From Thermoactinospora rubra (GTDB lineage: Bacteria > Actinomycetota > Actinomycetes > Streptosporangiales > Streptosporangiaceae), in contig NZ_KZ084339.1 in NCBI RefSeq assembly GCF_002093975.1, positions 317 to 40,915 on the forward strand: DNA of 40,599 bases, written 5' to 3'. The notes under the pieces are model-generated. The model was not told where the DNA came from. It made no database searches and worked only from the letters and a program-made list of their open reading frames with translations. Below, piece by piece: positions 1 to 8,802 of the stretch. Position 1 is the first letter of the stretch. Every line of letters begins with the position of its first letter. The translations under genes were made by a program, and so were the position numbers.

Positions 1-50
1 TCGATCGGGGCCTCCTCGGTGAGGCGCGCAGGCGGGACGACGACGCTCAT
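1..50 (-). CDS. Unidentified protein, N-terminus only (cut by window edge)
   Basis: Only the first 16 codons lie in the window, reading MSVVVPPARLTEEAPI. The ATG at 50-48 overlaps the TGA of the universal stress protein gene (49-47) as ATGA, the usual sign of translational coupling, so it is probably the next gene of the same transcript. Too little is visible to name a family. The call rests on the overlap and the open frame to the edge. Confidence 0.45.
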   Translation of the reverse strand, partial: MSVVVPPARLTEEAPI

Positions 51-922
51 GCCGCGCTTCCGATCGCGGCCGCCATGGGCCGTACCACCGCGACCGGGCA
101 GCGCGATCCGTGCAGGACGCCGCGGCTGACCGATCCCAGCAGGGCCGAGCTCAGCGGTCCGCGTCCGCGGGAGCCGACCACGACCAGGTCGGCCGCGGCC
201 GAGGCCCGGCAGATCGCCTCCACCGCGCCACCCGGCACGACCTGCTCGATCACCCGCACCCGCGGATGCCGGTCCCGCCAGCGCTGCAGCACCAGCACCG
301 CGCGGTGCCGCGCCGCCTCGAACAGCTCATCGAAGATCGGATCGGCGCCGAGGACGAACGGCGAGATCGCCGGCGGCTGCCAGGCGTGCACCGCCCGCAG
401 CCGCGCGCCACGCCGGTCGGCCTCGGCGAACGCGAACCGCAACGCCGCCGCGGCATGCTCGTCGAACCCCACCGCGATCTCGCCCCGCTCCCGGACCGGC
501 AGATCGTGGACGACCACCACCGGGCAGCCGGCGTTGGCCGCGAGCGCGGCGCTGACCGAGCCGATCCGCCCCCGGGAGAACCGCCCATAACCCCTGCTCC
601 CGAGCACCAGCGCCACCGCCTCAGCGGCCTCCGCGCGCAGCACCTCGGCGACGACGCCCGTGCGCAGCACGGTGCCGGTCGGCAGGTACGGCTGCCGCCT
701 GCGAGCCAGCGCCTCGGCCTCGCGCAGCACCGAGGCGCTGTAGTCCTCCAGCGACTCGTAGACGGCCAGGGCCTGGCGCAGCGGGATGTCGTAGGCGTAG
801 ACGCCGGCCACGTGCACGATCCGCAGCGGCAGATCCCTGCGCACCGCCTCGTCGGCCGCCCAGCGCACCGCGTTGCTTGCGGCGGGCGAGCCGTCCACGC
901 CGACGGTGATGTGTCCGTTCAT
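47..922 (-). CDS. Universal stress protein, two tandem UspA domains
   Basis: 291 residues with two Usp folds. The first (about 4-140) opens with ITVGVDGSPAASNAV and ends with the nucleotide-binding pattern GSRGYGRFSRGRIGSVS. The second (about 147-285) opens with IAVGFDEHAAAALRFA and ends with GSRGRGPLSSALLGSVS. Both keep the G-2x-G-9x-G-S/T motif of ATP-binding Usp proteins, so both halves probably bind nucleotide. Tandem-domain Usp proteins are common in actinomycetes and are linked to hypoxia, dormancy and redox stress; the specific role here is unknown. No strong Shine-Dalgarno sequence precedes the ATG at 922. The 3' end overlaps the next, edge-cut gene. The 119 bases between this gene and gcl (923-1041) show no clear terminator. 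Confidence 0.93.
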   Translation of the reverse strand: MNGHITVGVDGSPAASNAVRWAADEAVRRDLPLRIVHVAGVYAYDIPLRQALAVYESLEDYSASVLREAEALARRRQPYLPTGTVLRTGVVAEVLRAEAAEAVALVLGSRGYGRFSRGRIGSVSAALAANAGCPVVVVHDLPVRERGEIAVGFDEHAAAALRFAFAEADRRGARLRAVHAWQPPAISPFVLGADPIFDELFEAARHRAVLVLQRWRDRHPRVRVIEQVVPGGAVEAICRASAAADLVVVGSRGRGPLSSALLGSVSRGVLHGSRCPVAVVRPMAAAIGSAA

Positions 923-1041
923 GCGGCCATGGAATCCCGGGAGACGGTGTGATCACCGCGGTCCAACGGCCCCGATGCACGGGACCAACGGCCCGACAGG
1001 TCGCATCGCAGCGCCGCCGTCGCGAACACGGCGCCCACCAG

Positions 1042-2817
1042 CTAGTCGCGCAGGCCGACGGCGGTAGGTGTGTCCGCGGGCCGATCGTCCAGATCCTCGA
1101 ACTCGGTGATCTTGTCAAGCTCGGTGCCCATCGAAATGTTCGTCACCCGTTCGAGGATCACTTCGACGACAACCGGCACGCGGTACTCGGTCATGAGTTT
1201 GACGGCCTCGGCGAACGCCGGAGCGAGGAGTTCCGGCTCATGGACCCGGATCGCCTTGCAGCCGAGACCCTCGGCCACCTTGACGTGGTCCACGCCGTAC
1301 CCTCCCAGCTCAGGCGTGTTCACGTTGTCGAACGCGAGCTGGACGCAGTAATCCATGTCGAAGACGCGCTGTGCTTGCCGGATCAGCCCCAGGTAGGAGT
1401 TGTTCAGGACGACATGGATGTACGGCAGGCTGAACTGCGCTCCGACGGCGAGTTCCTCGATCAGGAACTGGAAGTCGTAGTCACCGGACACCGCCACGAC
1501 CGTGGCGTCGGGGTCGGCGGCGACGACGCCGAGCGCCGCAGGGGCGGTCCAGCCCAGCGGTCCGGCCTGACCGCAGTTGATCCACGCTCGCGGCCGGTAG
1601 ACGTGCAGGAACTGAGCGGCGGCGATCTGTGAGAGCCCGATCGCGCTCACGTAACGCACCTCGCGGCCGAAGGAGCGGTTCATCTCCTGGTAGACCCGCT
1701 GCGGTTTGATGGGGACGTCGTCGAAGTCCGTGCGCCGGTGCAGGGTCCGTTTGCGGGCGACGCACTCCTCCACCCAGTCCGTGTAGTCCGGTAGCGCGCC
1801 GGATTCGCGGTGCTCGCGCGCCACCTCGATGAACTTCTCCAACGCGGCCTTGGCGTCCGAGACGATCCCGAAGTCCGGGGGGAACACCCGGCCGATCTGG
1901 GTGGGTTCGATGTCCACGTGCACGAACGTGCGGCCCTTGCGGTAGGTGTCCAGACCGCCGGTGTGGCGGTTGGCCCACCGGTTGCCGATGCCCAGGACGA
2001 AGTCGGCAGCCAGCAGTGTGGCGTTGCCGTACCGGTGCGAGGTCTGCAGGCCCGCCATGCCGGCCATCAGCCGATGGTCGTCCGGTATGGTCCCCCAGCC
2101 CATCAGCGTCGGGATGACCGGCACGCCGAGCAGCTCGGCGAACTCCACCAGCAGGTCCGCGGCATCGGCGTTCACGATGCCGCCGCCCGCCACGATGACG
2201 GGGCGCCGAGCCGCCATGAGCATCGCCAGCGCCTTCTCGGCCTGCGCCCGGGTCGCGGCCGGCTTGTAGACCGGCAGCGGCCCGTACGTGTCGATGTCGA
2301 ATTCGATCTCGCCCATCTGCACGTCGAAGGGCAGGTCGACGAGGACCGGGCCGGGCCTGCCCGAGCGCATCAGGTGGAACGCCTGCTGGAAGACTCCGGG
2401 CACCTGCGCCGGCTCGAGCACCGTCGTCGCCATCTTGGCGACCGGAGCGGCGATCGAGCTGATGTCGACGGCTTGGAAATCCTCCTTGTGCAGCCGTGAG
2501 ACCGGGGCCTGACCGGTGATGCACAGGATCGGGATCGAATCGGCCCAGGCGGAATACAACCCTGTGATCATGTCGGTGCCCGCCGGGCCGCTGGTGCCGA
2601 CGCAGACGCCGATGTTCCCGGGAGCCGCCCGCGTGTATCCCTCGGCCATGTGGGAGGCTCCCTCCACGTGCCGGGCCAGCACGTGAGCGATGCCACCATC
2701 GTCGCGCATCGCCGAATAGAACGGATTGATGGCCGCGCCCGGCACGCCGAACGCCTGTGTGATCCCCTCGCGGCGAAGGATGGCCACGGCCGCGTCCACT
2801 GCTCGCATCCGAGGCAT
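1042..2817 (-). CDS. gcl: Glyoxylate carboligase (tartronate-semialdehyde synthase)
   Basis: Condenses two glyoxylate into tartronate semialdehyde plus CO2, using thiamine diphosphate, Mg2+ and FAD. The 591 residues match E. coli Gcl closely throughout from memory, including AFGVPGAAINPFYSAM near the start and VILERVTNISMGTELD near the end. Val51 in RHVEGASHMAEG occupies the place of the catalytic Glu found in most ThDP enzymes; this is the Gcl signature. The ThDP/Mg motif is SGDYDFQF...LNN near residue 450. The start at 2817 is set by AGGAGAGG in the leader and by the MPRMRAVDAA start matching the family; an upstream in-frame ATG would add 23 unrelated residues. It lies four bases after glxR, and is the last of eight co-directional genes transcribed from about 9708. 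Confidence 0.97.
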   Translation of the reverse strand: MPRMRAVDAAVAILRREGITQAFGVPGAAINPFYSAMRDDGGIAHVLARHVEGASHMAEGYTRAAPGNIGVCVGTSGPAGTDMITGLYSAWADSIPILCITGQAPVSRLHKEDFQAVDISSIAAPVAKMATTVLEPAQVPGVFQQAFHLMRSGRPGPVLVDLPFDVQMGEIEFDIDTYGPLPVYKPAATRAQAEKALAMLMAARRPVIVAGGGIVNADAADLLVEFAELLGVPVIPTLMGWGTIPDDHRLMAGMAGLQTSHRYGNATLLAADFVLGIGNRWANRHTGGLDTYRKGRTFVHVDIEPTQIGRVFPPDFGIVSDAKAALEKFIEVAREHRESGALPDYTDWVEECVARKRTLHRRTDFDDVPIKPQRVYQEMNRSFGREVRYVSAIGLSQIAAAQFLHVYRPRAWINCGQAGPLGWTAPAALGVVAADPDATVVAVSGDYDFQFLIEELAVGAQFSLPYIHVVLNNSYLGLIRQAQRVFDMDYCVQLAFDNVNTPELGGYGVDHVKVAEGLGCKAIRVHEPELLAPAFAEAVKLMTEYRVPVVVEVILERVTNISMGTELDKITEFEDLDDRPADTPTAVGLRD

Positions 2818-2821
2818 GCGC

Positions 2822-3718
2822 TCACCTCTCCTGGTTCGTCGTGGCCCTGCCGGAGAGCTGCTCCACCAGCAGCAGCAGGGCGCCATGGTCGAGGTCGCCG
2901 TGCCCCTGTGCCCGGAGCGAGGCGATCAGCTCGCCGGCGAGCGTTCCGAGCGGGATGGCGACGCCTGCCTTCCGGGCGGCGGCGCGCACGATGCCCATGT
3001 CCTTGTGGTGCAGGTCGATCCGGAAGCCGGGCTTGAAGTCGCGGGCGAGCATGGCCGCGGCTTTGTGGTCGAGAACCGCGTTGCCGGCGAGCCCGCCGGC
3101 GAGCACCTCCACGGCGGCATGGGTGTCGACGGCGCATGCCTCCAAGAACACCAGCGCCTCGGCGACGAGTTCGATGATCCCGGCCACGAGGAGCTGGTTG
3201 GCGGCCTTGACCGTTTGGCCCGCGCCGTTCGGGCCGACGTGGACGACGGTCTTGCCGAGCTGCTCCAAGATCGGCCTCGCTTCCTGGACGTCGGCGGCCT
3301 CTCCGCCGACCATGATCGACAGCGCCGCCTCGACGGCTCCCCTCTCGCCACCGCTCACGGGGGCGTCCAGCGCTCGCCGGCCGGCCGAAACGGCGGCACG
3401 CGCAAGGCGTTCGGCCGTGTCGGGCATGATCGTCGAGCAGTCGATGTGCAGGGTGCCGGGCTGGGATGCGGCGTAGATCCCGTGCTCGCCCAGCGCGACG
3501 GCCTCGACGTCAGGGCCGTCCGGGAGCATGGTGATGATGACGTCCGCCTCGGTCACCGCCTCGGTCACTCCGGCGGCGCCTCGCCCGCCGCGCTCGATGA
3601 GGGTGTCGACGGCGGGCCGGGAGCGGTTGTAGCCGATGACGTCGTAGCCGGCCCGCACCAGGTTGGCGGCCATGGGGCCGCCCATGATGCCCAGGCCGAT
3701 GAAGGCGATGGTGGTCAT
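2822..3718 (-). CDS. glxR: 2-hydroxy-3-oxopropionate (tartronate semialdehyde) reductase
   Basis: Reduces tartronate semialdehyde, the Gcl product, to D-glycerate with NAD(P)H. The 298 residues are full length for the beta-hydroxyacid dehydrogenase family. The N-terminal Rossmann motif is IAFIGLGIMGGPMAANL. The substrate-binding loop DAPVSGG lies near residue 120, and the catalytic Lys is in GAGQTVKAANQLL near 170. A GAGG Shine-Dalgarno sequence stands about six bases before the ATG. It sits directly between hyi and gcl, the classic order of glyoxylate-to-glycerate operons, which favours this substrate over other 3-hydroxyacids. No glycerate kinase gene is in the window, so the final step must be encoded elsewhere. 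Confidence 0.94.
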   Translation of the reverse strand: MTTIAFIGLGIMGGPMAANLVRAGYDVIGYNRSRPAVDTLIERGGRGAAGVTEAVTEADVIITMLPDGPDVEAVALGEHGIYAASQPGTLHIDCSTIMPDTAERLARAAVSAGRRALDAPVSGGERGAVEAALSIMVGGEAADVQEARPILEQLGKTVVHVGPNGAGQTVKAANQLLVAGIIELVAEALVFLEACAVDTHAAVEVLAGGLAGNAVLDHKAAAMLARDFKPGFRIDLHHKDMGIVRAAARKAGVAIPLGTLAGELIASLRAQGHGDLDHGALLLLVEQLSGRATTNQER

Positions 3719-3761
3719 GGGATTCCTCGTATGCCGGAAGGCCCACGCCTGGGCCGCGGGG

Positions 3762-4616
3762 TCAGTGCAGGGTGTCGTGTGAGGTATGGAGCGGATTGCC
3801 CCGAGCGCGCCACTCCCGTGGCAGCCAGTCGAAGGCTCGCGCGGTGTCGGTGAGAGGTTTGTATTCCAGGCCGATCCGGCCCCGGTAGCCTGCGGTCACC
3901 AGAGCGTGGAAGAGCCGATCGAAGTCGATCGCTCCGGTGCCGGGCTCGTTCCGGCCTGGGCAGTCGGCGATCTGGACGTGGCCGATGCGGTCGCCGTATG
4001 TGGCGATGACCTCGTCCGCGCGTTCGCCGTTGGCGGTCAGATGGTAGAAGTCGGCGAGCAGGCCGAGGTTGCCCACGCCCGTCGAGGTCCGCACTTTGTC
4101 AAGGACCGTGATGGCGTCCGCTGCGGTCGTGAGCGGGTAGCGGGGCGCGCCGCTGAGCGGCTCGACGAGGACGGTCGCGCCGATGCCGGCGACAGTCTGG
4201 GCCGCGAGGGCCAGGTTCTCCATCGCCACATCGTCCTGTTCCGCGGGATCGGTGCCGGGAAGCCGGTTACCGTACAGCGCGTTGTAGAGCGGGACGTCCA
4301 GTTGGGCGCCGATCTCGGTGGCGATCGCCACGCTGTAGCGGAACTCGCGCTGCCGGTCCGGCAACGAGACCAGGCCGCGGTCGCCGCCGGGCATGTCGCC
4401 GGCGGCGAAGTTCAGCCCCGACAGCTCGACTCCGGCGTCACGTATCGCCCGGATGAAGCGGTCCACGTCGGAGTCGGCAGGCACCGCGGTCTCGAAAGGC
4501 CACCAGAATTCGACCGCGTCGAACCCTGCGGCCCTCGCGGCGGCGGGCCGCGCCAGGAGCGGCAACTCGGCGAACAGGATCGAGCAGTTCACCGCATAGG
4601 GCAGCGGGTGCTCCAT
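3762..4616 (-). CDS. hyi: Hydroxypyruvate isomerase
   Basis: Interconverts hydroxypyruvate and tartronate semialdehyde. The 284 residues have the TIM-barrel AP-endonuclease-2/xylose-isomerase-like fold. Features of the Hyi group are the opening YAVNCSILFAELPLLARPAAA, the acidic metal or catalytic positions in VEPLSGAP, LLADFYHL and HVQIADCPGRNEPGTGAIDF, and the closing GLEYKPL. A GGGGAGG Shine-Dalgarno sequence stands four to five bases before the ATG at 4616. It lies 43 bases upstream of glxR and 34 downstream of the permease gene, so it is in the same transcript. With Gcl and GlxR it completes glyoxylate assimilation. Confidence 0.93.
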   Translation of the reverse strand: MEHPLPYAVNCSILFAELPLLARPAAARAAGFDAVEFWWPFETAVPADSDVDRFIRAIRDAGVELSGLNFAAGDMPGGDRGLVSLPDRQREFRYSVAIATEIGAQLDVPLYNALYGNRLPGTDPAEQDDVAMENLALAAQTVAGIGATVLVEPLSGAPRYPLTTAADAITVLDKVRTSTGVGNLGLLADFYHLTANGERADEVIATYGDRIGHVQIADCPGRNEPGTGAIDFDRLFHALVTAGYRGRIGLEYKPLTDTARAFDWLPREWRARGNPLHTSHDTLH

Positions 4617-4650
4617 TGGTCCTCCCCTGTGTCGGTGGGTAGGCGCACCG

Positions 4651-6081
4651 TCAGGTGTGCGGCGTGTCGATGCCGAGCGGGGCCGCCGAGGGCACGGGGG
4701 CAGTGGTACGGCTCCAATGTCGGGAGCCGAGCCAGCAGGCCAGCGCGATCACGATCAGCGCCGCCTCCGCCAGGAGGTACCTGGCCTCCTGCATGACCAG
4801 GGCGAGTCCGGTGAAGGCGATCACCACGATGGGCGGCAGTGGCCACAGCGGCATCCGGTACGGCCGCGGCTCCCCTCGCTGGCTGATCCGGCTCCACAAC
4901 GCGGCCAGGCCGATGCACAGGTAGACCGCCGCGATCACCGCTCCGGCGAAGATGATGAGGAAGTCCAGGGCGGAGGTGAAGACGAGCACCGCGGCCGGCA
5001 CGGCGAGCAGCACCACGCCCGCGGCCGGTGAGCGGAACCGGTTGAGGCGGGACAGCGAGTCGTTGACCTGCCTGGGCCAGATCCTGTCACGTCCGGTGGT
5101 GTAGGCGACGCGCCCGAAGTACATCAGCAGCGACAGCATCGCGTTGAACAGGGCGATCACCGCACCCATGTCGACGATCACTCGCGCGCTGGTGCCCAGC
5201 GACTGCTCGACCGAGTAGACCACGGGCGCGGGCGCGGAGAAGAATTCCCGCAAGTCGGGCGCGGCGATGACGGCGGCGGTAAGCGGCACGACGATCAGGA
5301 CACAGGCCAGGATCGCGGAGATGACCACCGCTCGGGCGATGGCCCGTTCCCCGCCTTTGAGCTCCTCGGCGAAGCCGAGCGCCGCGTCGTATCCGTTGAT
5401 GACGTTGAAGGCGGGTGCGAGGGTGGCCAGCATGACCGCCACGCCCACGGCGGCGAGCTGCCCGTCTGAGATCATGGTGGGTTGCAGCGTGACGTCCGCG
5501 AGCGATTGTCTGGGATGGGACAGCGCCGCGGCCGTGATGACGCCGAGGACGATGACCTCCACCACCACCATGACGGCGGTGGCCCAGGCGCCCACCTCCA
5601 CCTTCGTCAGCGCGATGCCGACCGCGACCGCGAGCAGGATCACCGCCACCACGGGAGCCGGCGCCGTCAGGCCCGGGAACAGGTCCTTGAGGAACCCGAC
5701 CATGCCGAGCGCGATGCTGGCCGGGATGACGATCCCCTGGATGAGGTAGTTGAACGTGGTCACCCAGGCGAAAGGCGCCGGGAGCACGCGCCGGACGAGC
5801 GAGTACATGCCCCCGGCGAGTGGATACATGGCCGCCAGTTCGGCGAGGCAGAAGGCGATCAGCAGGACGACGACCGACAGGATCAGGTTCGCGCCGATCG
5901 CGAAGGTACCGCCGACCAGGAAGACTCCTGCGGACAGGAAGAGAACGGCCATGGTGGGTGAGACATCGGCCATGGCGAGTCCGACAACTTCCCAGACTTT
6001 CAGCCGCCGTGCGAGTTGCTGCTGGTATCCGAGCTGTTCGAGGCGGGACTCGGATGACTTTCCCGCTGTCGGGTCGTGCAT
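4651..6081 (-). CDS. APC-superfamily amino acid/amine permease
   Basis: 476 residues with about twelve hydrophobic segments. The N-terminal region is LKVWEVVGLAMADVSPTMAVLF and the second helix pair contains AELAAMYPLAGGMYSLVRRVLP, typical of the amino acid-polyamine-organocation superfamily. It is a secondary transporter of the inner membrane, normally taking up amino acids, amines or related small nitrogen compounds. Substrate cannot be read from sequence. Its place between hyi and an SDR gene in the PucR-divergent operon suggests it imports the compound that the operon turns into glyoxylate, perhaps an N-containing molecule. An AAGGAG Shine-Dalgarno sequence is eight bases before the ATG at 6081. 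Confidence 0.88.
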   Translation of the reverse strand: MHDPTAGKSSESRLEQLGYQQQLARRLKVWEVVGLAMADVSPTMAVLFLSAGVFLVGGTFAIGANLILSVVVLLIAFCLAELAAMYPLAGGMYSLVRRVLPAPFAWVTTFNYLIQGIVIPASIALGMVGFLKDLFPGLTAPAPVVAVILLAVAVGIALTKVEVGAWATAVMVVVEVIVLGVITAAALSHPRQSLADVTLQPTMISDGQLAAVGVAVMLATLAPAFNVINGYDAALGFAEELKGGERAIARAVVISAILACVLIVVPLTAAVIAAPDLREFFSAPAPVVYSVEQSLGTSARVIVDMGAVIALFNAMLSLLMYFGRVAYTTGRDRIWPRQVNDSLSRLNRFRSPAAGVVLLAVPAAVLVFTSALDFLIIFAGAVIAAVYLCIGLAALWSRISQRGEPRPYRMPLWPLPPIVVIAFTGLALVMQEARYLLAEAALIVIALACWLGSRHWSRTTAPVPSAAPLGIDTPHT

Positions 6082-6128
6082 GGCGGGAGCTCCTTCATGG
6101 GCGCGTGGGCATGTCGTGTTCAGGTGGA

Positions 6129-6929
6129 TCAGGCGCCGGCCGCGGTGCCGATGCTTCCGATCGGAAAGCAGGTGGTCCTGCCGCCGTCGGCGACCAGATG
6201 GGTGCCGGTGATGTATCCGGCTCGGTGGGAGAGCAGGAAGACGACCGCTTCGGCGATCTCCACGGGGTCGGCGATGCGTTTCATCGCGACCGTCGCCTCG
6301 TTCTCCGCGAGCTCGGCGTCAGGGTCCGCGGCGCCGTCGAACTCACGCAGGAACATGGGTGTCCGGGTGGTCCCAGGGCAGATCGCGTTGACCCGGATGC
6401 CCCAGGACGCCAGCTCCGCTGCGGCGCTGCGGGTCATGGCCAAGATGCCGCCCTTGGTGGCGGTATAGGCGACGTAGCCTGCTTGCCCCATGAGCGCCAG
6501 CTCCGAGGCCGTGTTGACCACCGCGCCGCGACCGCGGGGCTTCATCACGCGGGCCGCTTCGCGCAGGACGTGGAACGCTCCGGACAGGTTGGTCGCGAGT
6601 TGCCGCTGCCACAGCTCATCGGTGGTCTCGGTGAGCGGTGCCACGATCGAGATGCCGGCGTTGTTGTGCACCGCGTCGATCGGGCCGAGCTCCGTCTCCA
6701 CCCGCTCGAAGGCCGAGCGTACGGCCTGCGAGTCGCTGACGTCGGCTGCCACGGCCAGGGTACGGCCGCCGTGCGCCGCGCAGCGCACCTCCGCCGTGTT
6801 CAGATCATCGCCGGGGAGCGAGACCAGCGCCACCGACGCCCCTTCGCGTGCCAGCACCTCGGCGGTGGCCAGACCGATTCCGGAGGCGGCGCCGGTAACC
6901 AGCGCGACCCGGCCGTCCATCAGCGCCAT
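6129..6929 (-). CDS. SDR-family NAD(P)-dependent oxidoreductase
   Basis: 266 residues of a classical short-chain dehydrogenase. The cofactor motif TGAASGIG is near residue 12, NNAG near 90, and the catalytic Ser plus YTATK near 140-160. The C-terminus carries the usual GTHLVADGG. The chosen ATG at 6929 lies one base past the stop of the CE4 hydrolase gene and has GGGGAG in that gene's last codons; a longer in-frame start (7007) would add 26 unrelated residues inside the upstream gene. The context suggests it oxidises or reduces an intermediate between the imported compound and glyoxylate. The exact substrate is unknown. Confidence 0.9.
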   Translation of the reverse strand: MALMDGRVALVTGAASGIGLATAEVLAREGASVALVSLPGDDLNTAEVRCAAHGGRTLAVAADVSDSQAVRSAFERVETELGPIDAVHNNAGISIVAPLTETTDELWQRQLATNLSGAFHVLREAARVMKPRGRGAVVNTASELALMGQAGYVAYTATKGGILAMTRSAAAELASWGIRVNAICPGTTRTPMFLREFDGAADPDAELAENEATVAMKRIADPVEIAEAVVFLLSHRAGYITGTHLVADGGRTTCFPIGSIGTAAGA

Positions 6930-6930
6930 G

Positions 6931-7845
6931 TCAGTCACTCCCCGTCTCTCGTGCCCAGTGGGTGCTCTCCTCGCGAGCCGCGTAGCCGATCGGCTCGGGC
7001 CGGACATCCACGGCGGGATCGGCGTGGACCCGCTCTGCGACCTCGGCCGCGGTGAGGATCGCGACGTCGCCGTAGTCGATCGCCGTCCCGATCAGCTCGC
7101 GCAGCGCCTCCACCCGTGACGGGCGGCCGGACAGGAACGGATGCGCGCACAGCACGAACAGGCAGCCGTAGCGGCGCATCGCCGCGAGTTCCAGGCTCCA
7201 GACCTCCAGCGCTCTGCGGGGGGATTCCACCGCCTGGCCCAGCCTTGGATCGGGCAGGAATGCATACTGGGGGAAGTCGTCGGTCAGCCAGTGCGGGGGG
7301 AGCTCCGCGATCCGCCCCGACGGGGTGTCGATGAGGTAGGGACGGTCGTCGTCCATGAGGGTCGACTGGTAGCGGAAGCCGTGCTCGGCCAGCAACGCCG
7401 CCGTGCGCACGCTCGGGGACGACAGCGGGCTGCGGTGGCCCACCGGATGGACGCCGAGCCGTTCCAGTGCCCGCAGGCCGCGCTCGAAGTCACGTCGCTC
7501 CTCATCCCGCGACATCAGCACGAGCTTCTCGTGGGCGTAGGAATGATGTGCGATCTCATGCCCGGCGGCGGCGATGCGTTCGACGACGTCCGGCCACCCT
7601 TCGGCGCTGCGCCCGGGAACGAAGAAGGTGGCCCGCACACCGAACTCGGCCAGCAGATCGAGTATCCGGGGCACCCCCACACGGGGACCGTAGGCTTGAT
7701 GGGACAGAGCGCCGATGTGGGTCACATACCGCGAGCCCTCGGCGAGCACGCAGGACTCCGCGTCCACGTCGAAGCTCAGCACCATCGCGGCCGCGGCGCC
7801 GGACAGCCAGCCTGTCCCGGGTGTTCCGGTCGGTTGCGTCGTCAT
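6931..7845 (-). CDS. CE4 polysaccharide-deacetylase-family hydrolase (PgdA/PuuE-like), intact active site
   Basis: 304 residues of the NodB/CE4 fold without a signal peptide, so cytoplasmic. Motifs in order: SFDVDAES (catalytic base and metal Asp), GHEIAHHSYAHE (the two metal His), GHRSPLSSPS, STLMDDDRPY, ELPPHWLTDDFPQYAF and LCAHPFLSGRPSRV. This pattern resembles the Helicobacter PgdA/PuuE branch, whose members hydrolyse allantoin, cyclic imides or other small amides rather than polysaccharide. It is probably an amidohydrolase of the operon's substrate; allantoinase is possible but unproven. The ATG at 7845 overlaps the TGA of the epimerase gene (ATGA), fixing this start over a longer frame extending to 8415. 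Confidence 0.88.
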   Translation of the reverse strand: MTTQPTGTPGTGWLSGAAAAMVLSFDVDAESCVLAEGSRYVTHIGALSHQAYGPRVGVPRILDLLAEFGVRATFFVPGRSAEGWPDVVERIAAAGHEIAHHSYAHEKLVLMSRDEERRDFERGLRALERLGVHPVGHRSPLSSPSVRTAALLAEHGFRYQSTLMDDDRPYLIDTPSGRIAELPPHWLTDDFPQYAFLPDPRLGQAVESPRRALEVWSLELAAMRRYGCLFVLCAHPFLSGRPSRVEALRELIGTAIDYGDVAILTAAEVAERVHADPAVDVRPEPIGYAAREESTHWARETGSD

Positions 7846-8759
7846 GGTGCCGTCCTGGTCCGCATCCAGGCGACGGTGGCGCGCAGTCCGTCCTCCAGCG
7901 ACCACTGCGGCCGGTAGTCCAGGTCCTTGTCGGCGGAGGAGATGTCGAACGGGCCCTGCCGGTCCCACTGGGGCAGATGGCCGCCGCCCAGGCAGATGTC
8001 CGCCTCCGGGATGAGAGCCTTGATGAGGTCCGCGGCCTGCGCCAGGGTCACCCTCGAACCGCCGGTGATGTTGTAGACGTGCTGCCTGGGCGCCCGCGCC
8101 ACCGAAGCAAGGCGTGCCGCCGCCGCGACGTCCCGGGCGAAGACGAACTGGAAGGGATGATCCCCGCCATGATCGAGGCGGAAGGGAACGCCGCGTACCG
8201 CGCTCTGCAGCATGTCGCCGAGCACGCTGGGCATCCACAGGCCCGGGCCGTACACCTCGGTGATCCGCAGGGAGACGACCTCGACGCCGTACAGGTCGCG
8301 ATAGACCTTGCCGAGCAGCTCCCCCGCCACTTTCGTGACGCCGTAGGGCGTCGTCGGCTCCGGCTTGGCGTCCTCGCCGACCACCATGCCCTCGTCCAGG
8401 TTGCCGTAGGCGCATTCGGAGGAGAAGTTCACGATCCGTCGCACCTGAGCCATCCGGGCGGCTTCGAAAACGCCCAACGTGCCGTCGACATTGGCCGCGA
8501 AGGTGGTGACGGGCAGATCGATGGACACACCGGGGTGGCTCATGCCGGCGGTGTGGACGATGCGGTCAACCGAGTTCTCCGTCAACGCCCGCACGAGCCT
8601 GGGCAGGTCGAAAAGCTCGCCCTGAACAGCGACCACGCCCGGGCGGTCGTCGACGGTGAAGTCCCGGTTGTAGCTGACGACACGCTCGCCCTCCTCCACC
8701 AGCAGGTCCACGAGGTGTCTCCCGATGAAGCCACGCCCCCCTGTGACGAGAGTGGTCAT
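7842..8759 (-). CDS. NAD-dependent epimerase/dehydratase family protein
   Basis: 305 residues of an extended SDR. The N-terminal cofactor motif is TLVTGGRGFIGRHLV. The catalytic Tyr-Lys pair is in TPYGVTKVAGE near residue 140, preceded by NFSSECAYG. Relatives include UDP-glucose 4-epimerase-like proteins and other NAD-dependent reductases or dehydratases of small molecules. Nothing in the operon suggests sugar-nucleotide synthesis, so a catabolic redox or epimerisation step is more likely. The ATG at 8759 follows AAAGGA; a longer frame to 8921 would run into the leader and the neighbouring gene. It sits between the two CE4 paralogues and is coupled to the downstream one. Confidence 0.87.
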   Translation of the reverse strand: MTTLVTGGRGFIGRHLVDLLVEEGERVVSYNRDFTVDDRPGVVAVQGELFDLPRLVRALTENSVDRIVHTAGMSHPGVSIDLPVTTFAANVDGTLGVFEAARMAQVRRIVNFSSECAYGNLDEGMVVGEDAKPEPTTPYGVTKVAGELLGKVYRDLYGVEVVSLRITEVYGPGLWMPSVLGDMLQSAVRGVPFRLDHGGDHPFQFVFARDVAAAARLASVARAPRQHVYNITGGSRVTLAQAADLIKALIPEADICLGGGHLPQWDRQGPFDISSADKDLDYRPQWSLEDGLRATVAWMRTRTAP

Positions 8760-8802
8760 CTTGCTTGTCCTTTCATCGGTCGCAGATCGTCGATGGACTT
8801 CG

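Noticed and set aside
75..952. Long plus-strand frames opposite the universal stress protein gene
   Set aside because: Arg/Pro/His-rich translations without family patterns; they mirror the GC-rich codon structure of the real minus-strand gene.
2568..3137. Minus-strand frame spanning the gcl/glxR junction
   Set aside because: Its translation is low-complexity Arg/Ala, and it overlaps two certain genes in another frame.
7846..8415. N-terminal extension of the CE4 gene into the epimerase gene
   Set aside because: The extension is out-of-frame epimerase sequence; the ATGA overlap at 7842-7845 gives a natural start.
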